Origin: Zoopage sp. CT-All | Taxonomy: Eukaryota > Zoopagomycota > Zoopagomycetes > Zoopagales > Zoopagaceae | Length of the DNA: 44,914 bases | Direction of reading: 5' to 3' | NCBI GenBank assembly: GCA_004114245.1 | Contig: QZWS01000016.1 | Coordinates: 1-44,914, forward strand | Shown here: positions 29,338 through 38,495 of the stretch, piece after piece | Position numbering within the stretch: position 1 is the first letter of the stretch | How the letters are laid out: each line of letters starts with the position of its first letter | Translations under genes and position numbers: made by a program | Notes under the pieces: model-generated | Database searches by the model: none | The model's input: only the letters and a program-made list of their open reading frames with translations | Told to the model about the DNA's origin: nothing

Positions 29338-30675
29338 ATGCTCAAATCCGCGCACATCACCAGCTGCGTGTCTCTGGGCGTTGCCATCGCCGTGGCTGCT
29401 GCCTTGCTCCTCGCCATATCTGTCTCGCCGTCCAAGACCAACCACGCCAGCCCGGGCAGCCCCCGCAGCGGATCTGCTCCCGCTCCCGACACCGCTACTG
29501 TGCCGCTAAATTGCGACAAGTCTGTTGGAACGACTCCAGCGAAAGTCCATCCCGGCTGCTTCGATCCTGCCACTGGCGAAGTCATCCTCCCCGATACTGT
29601 GAAGCAACTCGTCGTCATTGGCGACCTCCATGGCGATATTGCGGCCGCCATGGGTACGCTGAAGCTCTTGGGCGTTATTGAGGTGTCGGATAGCGATAGA
29701 TTTTATCCCGATCTGAACCCGGAGCGCTCACATCCGGCATGGAAGTATATCGGCGGTCCGACCATGATGGTGTTCCTAACCGGCGACTACATGGACCGCG
29801 GGCCTCACGGCGCTGTTATCATCGAGATGCTGCTTGATCTCGCCGCCCAGGCCCAGAAAGTGGGCACCAACGTGCACTTGCTGATGGGAAACCATGAGTA
29901 CTGGCAATTCCTCCAAACGAATCATTACAATCACATCAACGAGTTCAAAGACTTCCTTCTTGAACTCCCTGAAGGCGTTCCAGCCCCCAGTTGGAACACG
30001 CAGCAGCAGCTAGGACAGCATAAAGGGAATGATAATGCGTATAAGTACTATCAGGCGGGTATCATTGCGAGGAGGGATGCTCTCTTCCGCTCGGAAGATG
30101 GCAAGTTGAAGATGGGCCAGGTCCTGGCGCGTATGATTTCAAATATGCCGCTGCTCATCAAAGTCGGACCGATCCTTATCAGTCATGCAGGAGTTACTAA
30201 GGAGCTGGCGAAGGATGCCTCCAGCATGGGAAAAGGCATCGCTGCCTACGTCCAGGAGATGAAGTCTAGGATTTGGCCCGACGTCGTGAAAGGTAACCCG
30301 GCCCCTGCACTCGACAACATCGATACATCGGTGATATATAATCGTAAGCTGATGCTGCCCAATGAGGCTTCAAAGGCAGGGCGAGCATTAAAATCGCATG
30401 GTATCGACCTGCAGCTGATCGGTCATAACGCGATGACTACCAAGCCGAATGGCTATGAGCCGACATTGCTCGACAAATGCGTCGTTGTCAACGATCTCGC
30501 TCTTAGTCTGTGGATGAATTCTCCTGTAAAACGTAGACAGGAGCACACCGTTGGAGGGTTGGTGGTGTACGTCAGCAATCGCGAGCAGCCCACCGTGTAC
30601 GCCAACACCAGGAAGACGGGAATGCGGCAGATTTGGCCAGAATTGTCAAAGATGCCTGAGCAATTCGTCCAGTAA
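29338..30675 (+). CDS. PPP-type phosphatase family, copy D
   Basis: The protein is 445 aa, starting MLKSAHITSCVSLGVAIAVA at the family ATG. Metal motifs: GDLHGD, GDYMDRG, GNHEYW, ISHAGV and GHN (serine or threonine replaced by asparagine after the last histidine). Its linker (SKTNHASPGSPRSGSAPAPD...PGCFDPATGEV) is identical in DNA over about 170 bases to copy A (9438-9609) and nearly so to copy E, although B and C are its physical neighbours. The post-GNHE segment (LQTNHYNHINEFKDFLLELP...) is closest to that of broken copy A. The end of the core before the first motif also differs (GDIAAAMGTLKLLG). It ends 107 bases before the Yju2 start codon. Confidence 0.87.
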   Translation: MLKSAHITSCVSLGVAIAVAAALLLAISVSPSKTNHASPGSPRSGSAPAPDTATVPLNCDKSVGTTPAKVHPGCFDPATGEVILPDTVKQLVVIGDLHGDIAAAMGTLKLLGVIEVSDSDRFYPDLNPERSHPAWKYIGGPTMMVFLTGDYMDRGPHGAVIIEMLLDLAAQAQKVGTNVHLLMGNHEYWQFLQTNHYNHINEFKDFLLELPEGVPAPSWNTQQQLGQHKGNDNAYKYYQAGIIARRDALFRSEDGKLKMGQVLARMISNMPLLIKVGPILISHAGVTKELAKDASSMGKGIAAYVQEMKSRIWPDVVKGNPAPALDNIDTSVIYNRKLMLPNEASKAGRALKSHGIDLQLIGHNAMTTKPNGYEPTLLDKCVVVNDLALSLWMNSPVKRRQEHTVGGLVVYVSNREQPTVYANTRKTGMRQIWPELSKMPEQFVQ

Positions 30676-30782
30676 GAAATCCAGACAATACACCAAGCAG
30701 GCCTTTTACTAGCTTCGGCCAGGTCACAGCCTCGCCACATCCTCAACCATCTGCCGGTCTACCGCGCCCTCCCTGCCTCGCC

Positions 30783-31766
30783 ATGGCCGACCGCAAAGTG
30801 CTCAACAAATACTACCCGCCGGACTTTGATCCATCCCTCATCCCACGGCGCAAGGGCCTGGCCCCGGCGGGGACGCGCCAATACAAAGTGCGTCTGATGG
30901 CACCCTTCTCCATGCAGTGCCTCAGCTGCCGCGGCTACATCTACAAGGGCACGAAATTCAATGCCCGGAAGGAGGATGCCAAGGGCGAGAAGTACCTGAG
31001 CATTCAGATATACCGCTTCTACATCCGCTGTCCGCGGTGCTCGGCCGAGATCGCGTTCAAGACGGATCCGAAGAACCTGGACTATACCTGCGAGGCCGGC
31101 GCAACAAGGAATTTCACCGCGTGGACGGAGGACTTGGATGACGCGGAAAAGAAGGAGCGCAAGCGGCAGGAGATGGAGGAGGGGCTGCGGGGCAAGATGG
31201 GCGAGCTGGAGGACCGTGTGGAAGCCTCGCGGCGGGAGGCGGAGATCGCCGAGGCGCTAGATGAGATTCGCACACGCAATGCGCTGAGTGAGCGCGTCGG
31301 GGTGGACGAGGTCATGCGAAGGGTGCTCGGTGAGGAAGTCCTCTCCGAGGAGGCGGCACTAGCCGTCGCAGAAGAGATGGAGGCCGAGCGCAGGGACGAG
31401 GAGATGGCACGCGAGGTGTTTAAGGACCAGGATACGGTGACGCTGGATGCTGGTATACGGGAAGCGAAGGCACGGTTGGGTATAGCGCCGTCAGTTAGTC
31501 TGGTGGCGACATCCGCAGTCAGCGCCGTGAATGATGCCACGAGAGCTGGCGCGACCAAGGGGAATGCAGCAGGCACAGGGGACAAGGGTGTACTGGCTGC
31601 GCGATTGGGAATTATGCGAAAGTCGGCAAAGCAGGTGCAGCTGGTGAGCACGAACGATAGACCCGGCGATGCTATAGGGAGTGAGCATGCTTCACAACTT
31701 GCCACACCAGCCACACCAGCTGTCTCGCTGCTTAATGGTTCATACGGTAGTGACGACAGCAATTAG
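30783..31766 (+). CDS. YJU2: Splicing factor Yju2/CWC16 (CCDC94 type)
   Basis: The protein is 327 aa, single exon. The N-terminal 115 residues are typical CWC16: ERKVLNKYYPPDFDP-like start (DRKVLNKYYPPDFDPSLIPR), YKVRLMAPFSMQC, GYIYKGTKFNARKE, IYRFYIRCPRCSAEIAFKTDP and YTCEAGATRNF. Zinc ligands are likely C46, C49, C83 and C86. A long charged coiled coil follows (about 119-240) and then a low-complexity alanine, glycine and serine tail. Yju2 joins the Prp19-associated spliceosome and promotes branching, the first catalytic step. The CCDC94 type rather than the longer CCDC130 type is indicated by the MxxRKxLNKYYPPDFDP start. Length fits the family. Confidence 0.95.
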   Translation: MADRKVLNKYYPPDFDPSLIPRRKGLAPAGTRQYKVRLMAPFSMQCLSCRGYIYKGTKFNARKEDAKGEKYLSIQIYRFYIRCPRCSAEIAFKTDPKNLDYTCEAGATRNFTAWTEDLDDAEKKERKRQEMEEGLRGKMGELEDRVEASRREAEIAEALDEIRTRNALSERVGVDEVMRRVLGEEVLSEEAALAVAEEMEAERRDEEMAREVFKDQDTVTLDAGIREAKARLGIAPSVSLVATSAVSAVNDATRAGATKGNAAGTGDKGVLAARLGIMRKSAKQVQLVSTNDRPGDAIGSEHASQLATPATPAVSLLNGSYGSDDSN

Positions 31767-31992
31767 ATATGCGTGATAGCATTACATTATAGACTACAAT
31801 AGTGTATCGCAAATATATAATCAAGCGTAGGAATGCAGCCATCAATGTCCGAGCAGGAGTAGACAGTCAATACATCACAGTCACGTCCTAGCTCTAGCAC
31901 ATGCTCCTCACCCAGATTCTGTTTGCTTTCACTCATTTTGACGCTGTGATGGGCAAAACAGCACTCCAGACGATGGTTTGATGGACTACATG

Positions 31993-33990
31993 CTACCAAT
32001 TGCGCGTCCTTAACTTCCTCCAGCTAAAACCTCTTTCATCTACCTCAAAGTAAATCCTCGCCCTAGTCCCATCTGGGGCAATTTCTTCGTGCATCAGCAC
32101 CTTGAGCAGCTTGATAATCTCCACAAGGCCGTTTGTATCGCGCTCCACCTTCTTCACCAGGATGTGGCCCGCAAGAGATGCATCATCCGATAAGACTTCC
32201 ACGCGCGACCAAAGCCGCCGAACGGCATTCGTGTTCTGAAGAATCGCAGCAGTGACAAACCGTCTGAGGATGGGAACATGTAGCAGGTTGTCGTGAGCAA
32301 GCACCGTGGTGAGCTTTTCCTGCTGTTCTGGCTTGGGCACAAACGGGACGCCATCATCGGACACTTCATCAGCGGTGACTGGCGGTGCTGCAGGTATCGT
32401 TTGTTTTTCGCCTATCGTCGCCGCATTGATCACTCTAGGCTTGGGCTGAGCAATTCTGGGGCGCTGCATCTGTCTATCCTCCTCGTCGACATCAGCAGCA
32501 CGCGTTGCATTTGCTGCACCCTGTTTCGTAATCGCCCCAGCAGACCCAGCACGACTTTTGCTGCGACCTGACTGAGATTGTCCTGCGTCGGCGGTGTCGT
32601 CATCACTATCGTGCCTTTTTGTCGGCCTTCCACGCTCCAGTCGATCATGCACGGCCTCTTCTTTCCTTCGTTTCACCTCGACCTTTTCCCGTTCCTTATC
32701 TTCTTTCATCTGTCGCTTGAGAGTGTCGCTTTTTTGTGCCAGTGTCACCGCGACGTTGACATCAAGTATCATCGGACCCTTTTTCTTTATAGGAGGGGAG
32801 AGTAATGGCACCACCGTATTGACGCCGCCAGAAATCGCCAAGGGCGGTAACATCGGTGGGCCCGCCTGTGATGACAGTCTGTTATTTTGCATATCTTCGG
32901 CCCTCTTGGCAGCTTTGAACTCTGCGATCGATTTATATTTTGGCTTTGAAGCTGTCGGTGTCTGTTGCATGGGCGAGGCTGGTTGTTCTGAAGTTGCTGC
33001 GGGAAACGCCGGTGAGACAATGGATAATGACGCTGTCAGGCCACTGGCGATGATTTTTCTCTGAGCCGGCACAGGCAGCCGCTGATGAAATAGATTCTTT
33101 GACGCCACAGCTGCCACAGTCGCCACTTCCTGAGACTCGAGTATCACTGGTGCCGCTGGCGCAGCTAGTGCACTAGTCGACGAATCCTGGCGAATACTTC
33201 TCGGCGTCAATATATCACGGGCGTCCATCAGCCCAGTGCCAGCAAAACTCAACGCATGATTGGGGCGGGCGGGCAGCATCGGGACAAACTCCTTACGCGG
33301 TGTGGGCCGCAGAAATGAGGTCGACGTGTAGGACGACTTGCCAGCATCAGCCTCCATCACTATGTCGTCCACATCCCCCACAGTCGAATTCCGACGTGAT
33401 ACGGGAACGGAGGATACCTGCGTCACGTAGGACTGAAGCACATCTCGGCGCCTTTGTTCTCGTGCCCAGAATGCGTCGTCATGCGCCAGCGGCGGCACAT
33501 CATCCACAACAGGGCCAGAGTCAAGCTGCAGCTTCGCCAAGACCTCATTAGCGACGAATATCTCGTCGTCTCGAATGAACTTTGCCCCACAACCTCGTCC
33601 GCTGACATCATCCAGCATTTTATCGATTTGACAGACACCGTCCGAGCCAAATAAATCAAATAGCTGCACCGAATGGCCATGAACCACCCAGGCCTCAACA
33701 CATTTCGCCACCACCCCTACCCACGATGCATCCTCACACGCATAAACGCTGCAGAGTTCCTTCAGCAGCCCACCGAGGCTTCGTGCGCTCGCGCCCTTCA
33801 TCCCCATGACGGCGTACAACAGCATGAGCTTAGCAGAGGTGGGAAAGTGCGTGTGGTGGGTGATGGCGGCATCGAGCATGGATGCGGAGATTGTGCCGGC
33901 AAGCACGGAAGATGGTGCGGTGTGCGGAGCAGTGGCGGCGTCGAGGAGCGCGTGGATGAAGGCAGCGGTGGCAGCGTCGGGCGGATGCAT
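31993..33990 (-). CDS. NELF-A-like protein (negative elongation factor subunit A)
   Basis: The protein is 665 aa from the ATG at 33990 (an upstream in-frame TTG at 34050 was rejected). The N-terminal 120 residues are helical and match the plan of the NELF-A HDAG-like domain: SAKLMLLYAVMGM (compare KLKLLLSFL), a helix LGGLLKELCSVYACEDASWV (compare ALMEIIQLASLDSDPWV), VVAKCVEAW and HGHSVQLFDLFG. A long disordered basic middle follows (KEREKVEVKRRKEEAVHDRL). The last 100 residues (LLHVPILRRFVTAAILQNTN ... IIKLLKVLMHEEIAPDGTRA, RIYFEVDERGFSWRKLR) resemble the NELF-A end (VFEMNYATGQWTRFKKYK). NELF holds RNA polymerase II in promoter-proximal pause in animals and is absent from the model yeasts as far as I know. 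The match is by eye and could instead be another polymerase-II-associated factor. Confidence 0.55.
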   Translation of the reverse strand: MHPPDAATAAFIHALLDAATAPHTAPSSVLAGTISASMLDAAITHHTHFPTSAKLMLLYAVMGMKGASARSLGGLLKELCSVYACEDASWVGVVAKCVEAWVVHGHSVQLFDLFGSDGVCQIDKMLDDVSGRGCGAKFIRDDEIFVANEVLAKLQLDSGPVVDDVPPLAHDDAFWAREQRRRDVLQSYVTQVSSVPVSRRNSTVGDVDDIVMEADAGKSSYTSTSFLRPTPRKEFVPMLPARPNHALSFAGTGLMDARDILTPRSIRQDSSTSALAAPAAPVILESQEVATVAAVASKNLFHQRLPVPAQRKIIASGLTASLSIVSPAFPAATSEQPASPMQQTPTASKPKYKSIAEFKAAKRAEDMQNNRLSSQAGPPMLPPLAISGGVNTVVPLLSPPIKKKGPMILDVNVAVTLAQKSDTLKRQMKEDKEREKVEVKRRKEEAVHDRLERGRPTKRHDSDDDTADAGQSQSGRSKSRAGSAGAITKQGAANATRAADVDEEDRQMQRPRIAQPKPRVINAATIGEKQTIPAAPPVTADEVSDDGVPFVPKPEQQEKLTTVLAHDNLLHVPILRRFVTAAILQNTNAVRRLWSRVEVLSDDASLAGHILVKKVERDTNGLVEIIKLLKVLMHEEIAPDGTRARIYFEVDERGFSWRKLRTRNW

Positions 33991-34049
33991 GCTGACGCGA
34001 TGATGCCTACTACCGTATTTTCGCGGTAGCACGTGTCTCTCCGCACCCA
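33991..34049. promoter_or_regulatory. Divergent promoter between NELF-A-like gene and LSM6
   Basis: Only 59 bases lie between the two start codons. The stretch holds an inverted repeat (CTACCG, 8-base loop, CGGTAG) and, right after it, an E-box core CACGTG. One of these probably serves both genes; this is inference. Confidence 0.45.
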
Positions 34050-34334
34050 ATGGCCTCGTCGCAACAGCGCACGCCGACGCAGTTTCTGCAGTCGCTGTAC
34101 GCCACCCCCGTGCGCGTGCATCTCAACTCGGGCACAGACTATCACGGCATTCTTTCGTGCTTGGACGGGTACATGAATGTGGTGTTGGAGCGATGCGAGG
34201 AGCGGGAGGCCGGCGGCGTGGTCCGGAATCGATACGAAGATGCATTCATCCGCGGGAATAACGGTGAGCTGGGTGGTTTTGCTTCCTTTATGAATTACGG
34301 TATAGTCCTGTTTATTTCGCCGGATAGAGGATGA
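34050..34334 (+). CDS. LSM6: U6 snRNA-associated protein Lsm6
   Basis: It has two exons, 34050-34263 and 34306-34334, joined over a 42-base intron (GTGAGC...GTATAG). The intron is a multiple of three and free of stops, so the gene reads open even unspliced. Spliced protein: 80 aa, with the Lsm6 signature TPTQFLQSLYATPVRVHLNS, GTDYHGILSCLDGYMNVVLE and the Sm2 end FIRGNNVLFIS. Unspliced, 14 extra residues would break the last strand (GNN/VLFIS), which is why I choose splicing. Lsm6 sits in the Lsm1-7 mRNA decay ring and the Lsm2-8 ring on U6 snRNA. The length equals the family norm (about 80-86). Confidence 0.93.
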   Translation: MASSQQRTPTQFLQSLYATPVRVHLNSGTDYHGILSCLDGYMNVVLERCEEREAGGVVRNRYEDAFIRGNNGELGGFASFMNYGIVLFISPDRG

Positions 34335-34528
34335 GCGTGGCGTGGTGCCCGCTTCGTGGGTATCCTTTAAAATGTACATTGCGTTGCACCGTATGTCCCC
34401 TTCTCTGAGCGAGTATAGTCAATGGGTTAAATGCTTGCTGTGTTTACTGCGTTTACTACGTGTACTGATAACATGGTAGAGCACAAGAAAATTGGGTGCT
34501 GCGAATAATCCATGCTTTGCTTCATCCT

Positions 34529-36895
34529 TCAGTTGCCGCGCGAATTGCGATTGCGGACGTTGCCGCGACCTGACCATGGCGACGATCCCGATCTGCGCTG
34601 CTCAAATCCACCACTGTGTCGCTGATCACTGCCACTGCCAAAACTCCGACGATCACCATCCGACCTCTCGCCATAGTTCTTGCGGAACGGTACAGCATCA
34701 CCGTGGTCGCGTGCGGGCTGTCTCGCGCCATAGTGTCCGCGATGGCTGTCCTTGCTGCTATCGCTATACTTTTGCCAACTGCCATCCCTTCCACTGTTGC
34801 CACTGCTGCCACTGTTGCCATCATAACCACTGTCTCTCCGATTGTACGAGTCCTGGCGCTTCCCTCCAAAATGTCCACGATTCATCGACGACCCGCGATG
34901 GCTCTGGCTACGATCACGTCCAAAAAGCTTGGTCAGAAGTTCTTGCGGCACACTCAGCTCGCTCCGCGGCTTGAACCCTTCAAAGGCCGCGGCTGCTGCA
35001 TCGCCAATGGTATGCTTGCTCGCCGTCACCATACTCAGCCGCGAAGAATAGTACCCGAGGGTGGAAAGAAACGCGTCGCGGATGGCGGAAAAATCCAGGC
35101 GACTCGCGGCCTTGTCCACTCGTCGCCGCACCTCATCGTTCCAAAACGGTGCCAGCGTATCGTCTATCATGGGAGCCTGCGCCAAACCCAGCTGGTCTAA
35201 TCCCAACACCTTGGCCGAATTACTTTCGATATCCTTATTGAGCACCAGCAGCGCCCGACCAGATTTTCCTGCGCGGCCAGTTCGTCCCACCCGATGCACA
35301 TACTGCTCGCGGCTCACTGGTACACCCACCTGCACCACCATCGTCACGTCAGGGTAGTCAACACCGCGTGCGCTAACGTCGCTCGTAACCAGCACCTGCA
35401 TACGGGGCGATCCTGTCTGAGGTCGCGTGGCAGGCCCCTGGCCTCGACGACCATACTGACCTCGTGGCATCGTCTCCAAACCCGAGCGGAAGAGCTCCGA
35501 GGTATGCGTGCGCCGGCCTTGTGTCAGATTCGAGTGCAATTCGTGTACGTGCCACGGAGCCTTGTCCTTTTGGCCCGCCATCGGTCGTGGCTCGCCGGTT
35601 TCGTCGGGCTGCGCATCAATCGCCCATCCCTGCGCAAGACTCCGGAACATGTCGGCATACAGCATTGTCCCGCGCGTGGTAGGCAAGAACACCATCACCT
35701 TGCCACGGCCTTTGGTCTCGTGTGCGTGCTGGTGAAGCAACGCGGCGAGGTATGCGACAGTGTCCTTGGGCGGAACAGTGACAAAGGCCTGCTTGATGGT
35801 GTCTGGAATGGTGACAAGCGCCTCCGAGCCAGCCTCGACGCAGTCAATAAACTCGTGACGCGGGGAAAGCGTGGACGAAGCGATGCGCCTGACCTCGGCG
35901 GACACAGTGGCAGAGACAAGCAGCGAATGACGGGTGGTCGGGAGGTTGCCCAAAATGGCCTGAAGTTCGTCGCGGAAGCCCATATCGAGCAACGTATCGG
36001 CTTCATCCAGGACGAGCTACATCATGTGCATTAGATACAGTGCCTGGAAAATGGATGTCTATACCGTTTGCAACGACTTGATACCATCGGCAAAGTCCGC
36101 ATTGTTCATCAGATCCAGCAAACGCCCAGGCGTTCCGATCACAATCTGCGCTTGACCACGTTCAATTGCACGCACTTGCTCCCGCCTGCTTGTCCCCCCA
36201 ACTGTGCACAGAACGTGTAGATCACGACGGTATCGCACCAATAATTTTTCAGCCTCCACCGCAATCTGCTGAGCCAGCTCTCGCGTAGGACTGATCACTA
36301 GCACCCGAACGGTGTTCTGTTCACCGCGCAAATTTTTCTTCGGGACGGCGTCGAGCAGGTGCTGAAACGCAGGCACGAGAAATGCCAATGTTTTGCCGGA
36401 ACCGGTGCGCGCGCGAACAAAGAGATCAGTTTGCATGGGGATCATGGACAGCACACGGGATTGAACGGATGTAAGGGTAGAGTAATTAAACTCAGATTTG
36501 AGTGCGGAAGCAAGGCCGGCGTCGAGCGATGTGATGTCGTCGAACGTGGCAGGGAGTGTTGAAGCGGCTGTCGCAGGAGCAATATCATTGACGGGCGGTG
36601 GCACTGTCGAGCCGACGGCCTCAAAGCTATCATACTCCACTGCATTCTCTGCCTGAGCGACGGACGCGAATCCACAGTGGTGAATGGGCACCAAGGCACG
36701 ATTACTGAAGATCGAGGGCTGGAGTGCAGCGAGATGGATGCTGCTCGAGCTAGCAACTTCACGACGGCCCATCAGCACCAACGAGGCACCAGCATTGAAT
36801 ACGGTGGAAGGCGCATGTGCTCTATGCTGCATCGATGCGGGAGATATCTGGCATAACGAGCGCGATACGCCGCGGCGAAGATGCGCGGAAAACAT
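34529..36895 (-). CDS. MSS116: Mitochondrial DEAD-box RNA helicase, Mss116 type
   Basis: It has two exons, 36895-36065 and 36016-34529, with a 48-base intron (GTATAG...TATCTAATGCACATGATGTAG) and phase-0 join LQT/LVLDEAD, giving 772 aa. The start was chosen at MFSAHLRRGVSRSLCQISPA, an arginine-rich mitochondrial presequence. Helicase motifs: Q motif glutamine (LTSVQ, about 145), ARTGSGKT (162-169), PTRELAQQ (203-210), GTPGRLLD (254-261), DEAD (281-284), SAT, SDVSARGVDYPD and HRVGRTGRAG. SREQYVHRVGR and the following LLVLNKD fit Mss116-like proteins. The last 150 residues are rich in arginine, glycine, serine and aspartate (GYDGNSGSSGNSGRDGS), like the basic RNA-binding tail of Mss116, which acts on group I and II introns and in mitochondrial translation. 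Confidence 0.9.
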
Positions 36896-37187
36896 GGCAG
36901 CAGGAACAAAAAAATTGACAGGCCGCAGAAGCAACAGCTGACGCACCGGTTCCAGGGACTCGTGGCACTCATCTGCAGCAAACGCCACGCCCCGTCGCTC
37001 ATAACCAGTGTCAAGGGTCACAGCGGGAAACTAGGCGTGGAAAGGCCTACAGCTTTCCCGGGATAACTAAATGCTGGAAGTGTTGGTTTGGTTGGTCTGC
37101 TGGGTGTAGTACTGACACAGTGGCAAGTCTCGAAGAAATATATAAAAGTCACTGTCTGCATTGTACGATTCTTGATGGACGCAGCGT

Positions 37188-38495
37188 TCAAACAGTTTTA
37201 GCAACTTTTGGCCAAACTTGCTGCGTCCCCTTCTTGGTTTTGGCGTACACAATGGGATTGTCACGATGGCTGACGTTTACGATCAGTCCTCCGACGGCGT
37301 TATTTTCTCCAGTCATTCGCTCGGGGAACATCCACATGCTGAGGGCGAGATCGTTGACGATGACGTGGTCGTCAATCAGTGTTGGCTCATAGCCATTCAG
37401 CTCGGTGATCTGCGGGGTATGACCGATCAGTTGCAGGCGGATGTTGTGCTTCACCAATGCCTTCTTTGCCATTGGAGCCTGTTTAATCAACTTTCGATTA
37501 TAAATCACCGATGTGTCTTCGTTATCGAGTTCGGCGGCCATGTTGCCCTTCACGACGCTGGGCCAAACCCTTGATTTCATCTCCTGGACATATGTGGCGA
37601 TGCTCCTATTTTCGTCAGAGGCTTTCTTCGCCAGCTCCGCAGTAACTCCCGCATGGCTGATGAGAATCGGGCCAACTTTGATAAGCAGCGGCATATCCGA
37701 GATCATACGCGCCAGGACCTGGTTGTGCTGGGACACGCCGGATTCTGATATGAAGAGCTCATTTGCTCGCTTCACAATGCCTTTTTGAAAGAACGCATGC
37801 TCAGGACTGGTTTCGTCGTACTGATCCACCGATTGCCTTTGCCAGTCCCATGCGGGGCGTGATGCGTCAGCAGGGAGGAAATTGATGAGCTCGTCGATAT
37901 GGTTATAGTCATTCCTTCTGTCGAATTGCCAGTACTCGTGGTTGCCCATCAGCAAGTGCACGTTGGTGCCCTGTTGCCGGGCCTGGGCAGCAAGATCAAG
38001 CAGCATCTCGACGATATCGGCGCCGTGAGGCCCGCGGTCCATGTAGTCGCCGGTCAGGAATACCATCATGGTCGGACCGCCGATATACTTCCATGCCGGA
38101 TGTGAGCGCTCCGGGGACGACTTGAGTGCAAACATCTCCGTGTCCGACATCTCGCTGACGCCCAGGAGCTTCAGCGTAAACGCAGCGGCCGTTATATCGC
38201 CATGAAGGTCGCCAATGACGACGAGCTGCTTCACAGCAGCGGGGAGACTGACTTCGCCAGTGGCAGGATCGAAGCAGCCGGGATGGACTTTCGCTGGAGT
38301 CGTTCCAACAGACTTGTCGCAATTTAGCGGCACAGTAGCGGTGTCGGGAGCGGGAGCAGATCCGCTGCGGGGGCTGCCCGGGCTGGCGTGGTTGGTCTTG
38401 GACGGCGAGACAAAGATGCCGAGATGCAGGGCAGCAGCCACAGCGATGGCCAGGCCCAGCGACACACGGCTGATGATGTGCGTGGATTTGAGCAT
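37188..38495 (-). CDS. PPP-type phosphatase family, copy E (inverted)
   Basis: The protein is 435 aa on the - strand, starting MLKSTHIISRVSLGLAIAVA. Metal motifs: GDLHGD, GDYMDRG, GNHEYW, ISHAGV and GHT. Its linker has the A/D type (SKTNHASPGSPRSGSAPAPD) almost base for base. Its post-GNHE segment (DRRNDYNHIDELINFLPADA) is shorter than in B, C and D. The C-terminus differs most: it ends QQVWPKVAKTV without the QFVQ end of the tandem copies. The copy lies about 7 kb from copy D, beyond five unrelated genes, and is inverted. Confidence 0.87.
   Translation of the reverse strand: MLKSTHIISRVSLGLAIAVAAALHLGIFVSPSKTNHASPGSPRSGSAPAPDTATVPLNCDKSVGTTPAKVHPGCFDPATGEVSLPAAVKQLVVIGDLHGDITAAAFTLKLLGVSEMSDTEMFALKSSPERSHPAWKYIGGPTMMVFLTGDYMDRGPHGADIVEMLLDLAAQARQQGTNVHLLMGNHEYWQFDRRNDYNHIDELINFLPADASRPAWDWQRQSVDQYDETSPEHAFFQKGIVKRANELFISESGVSQHNQVLARMISDMPLLIKVGPILISHAGVTAELAKKASDENRSIATYVQEMKSRVWPSVVKGNMAAELDNEDTSVIYNRKLIKQAPMAKKALVKHNIRLQLIGHTPQITELNGYEPTLIDDHVIVNDLALSMWMFPERMTGENNAVGGLIVNVSHRDNPIVYAKTKKGTQQVWPKVAKTV

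Noticed and set aside
31082-31762. - strand open frame of 226 residues in the Yju2 gene
   Set aside because: It is a shadow of the acidic and basic coiled coil of Yju2: serine-rich and without conserved motifs.
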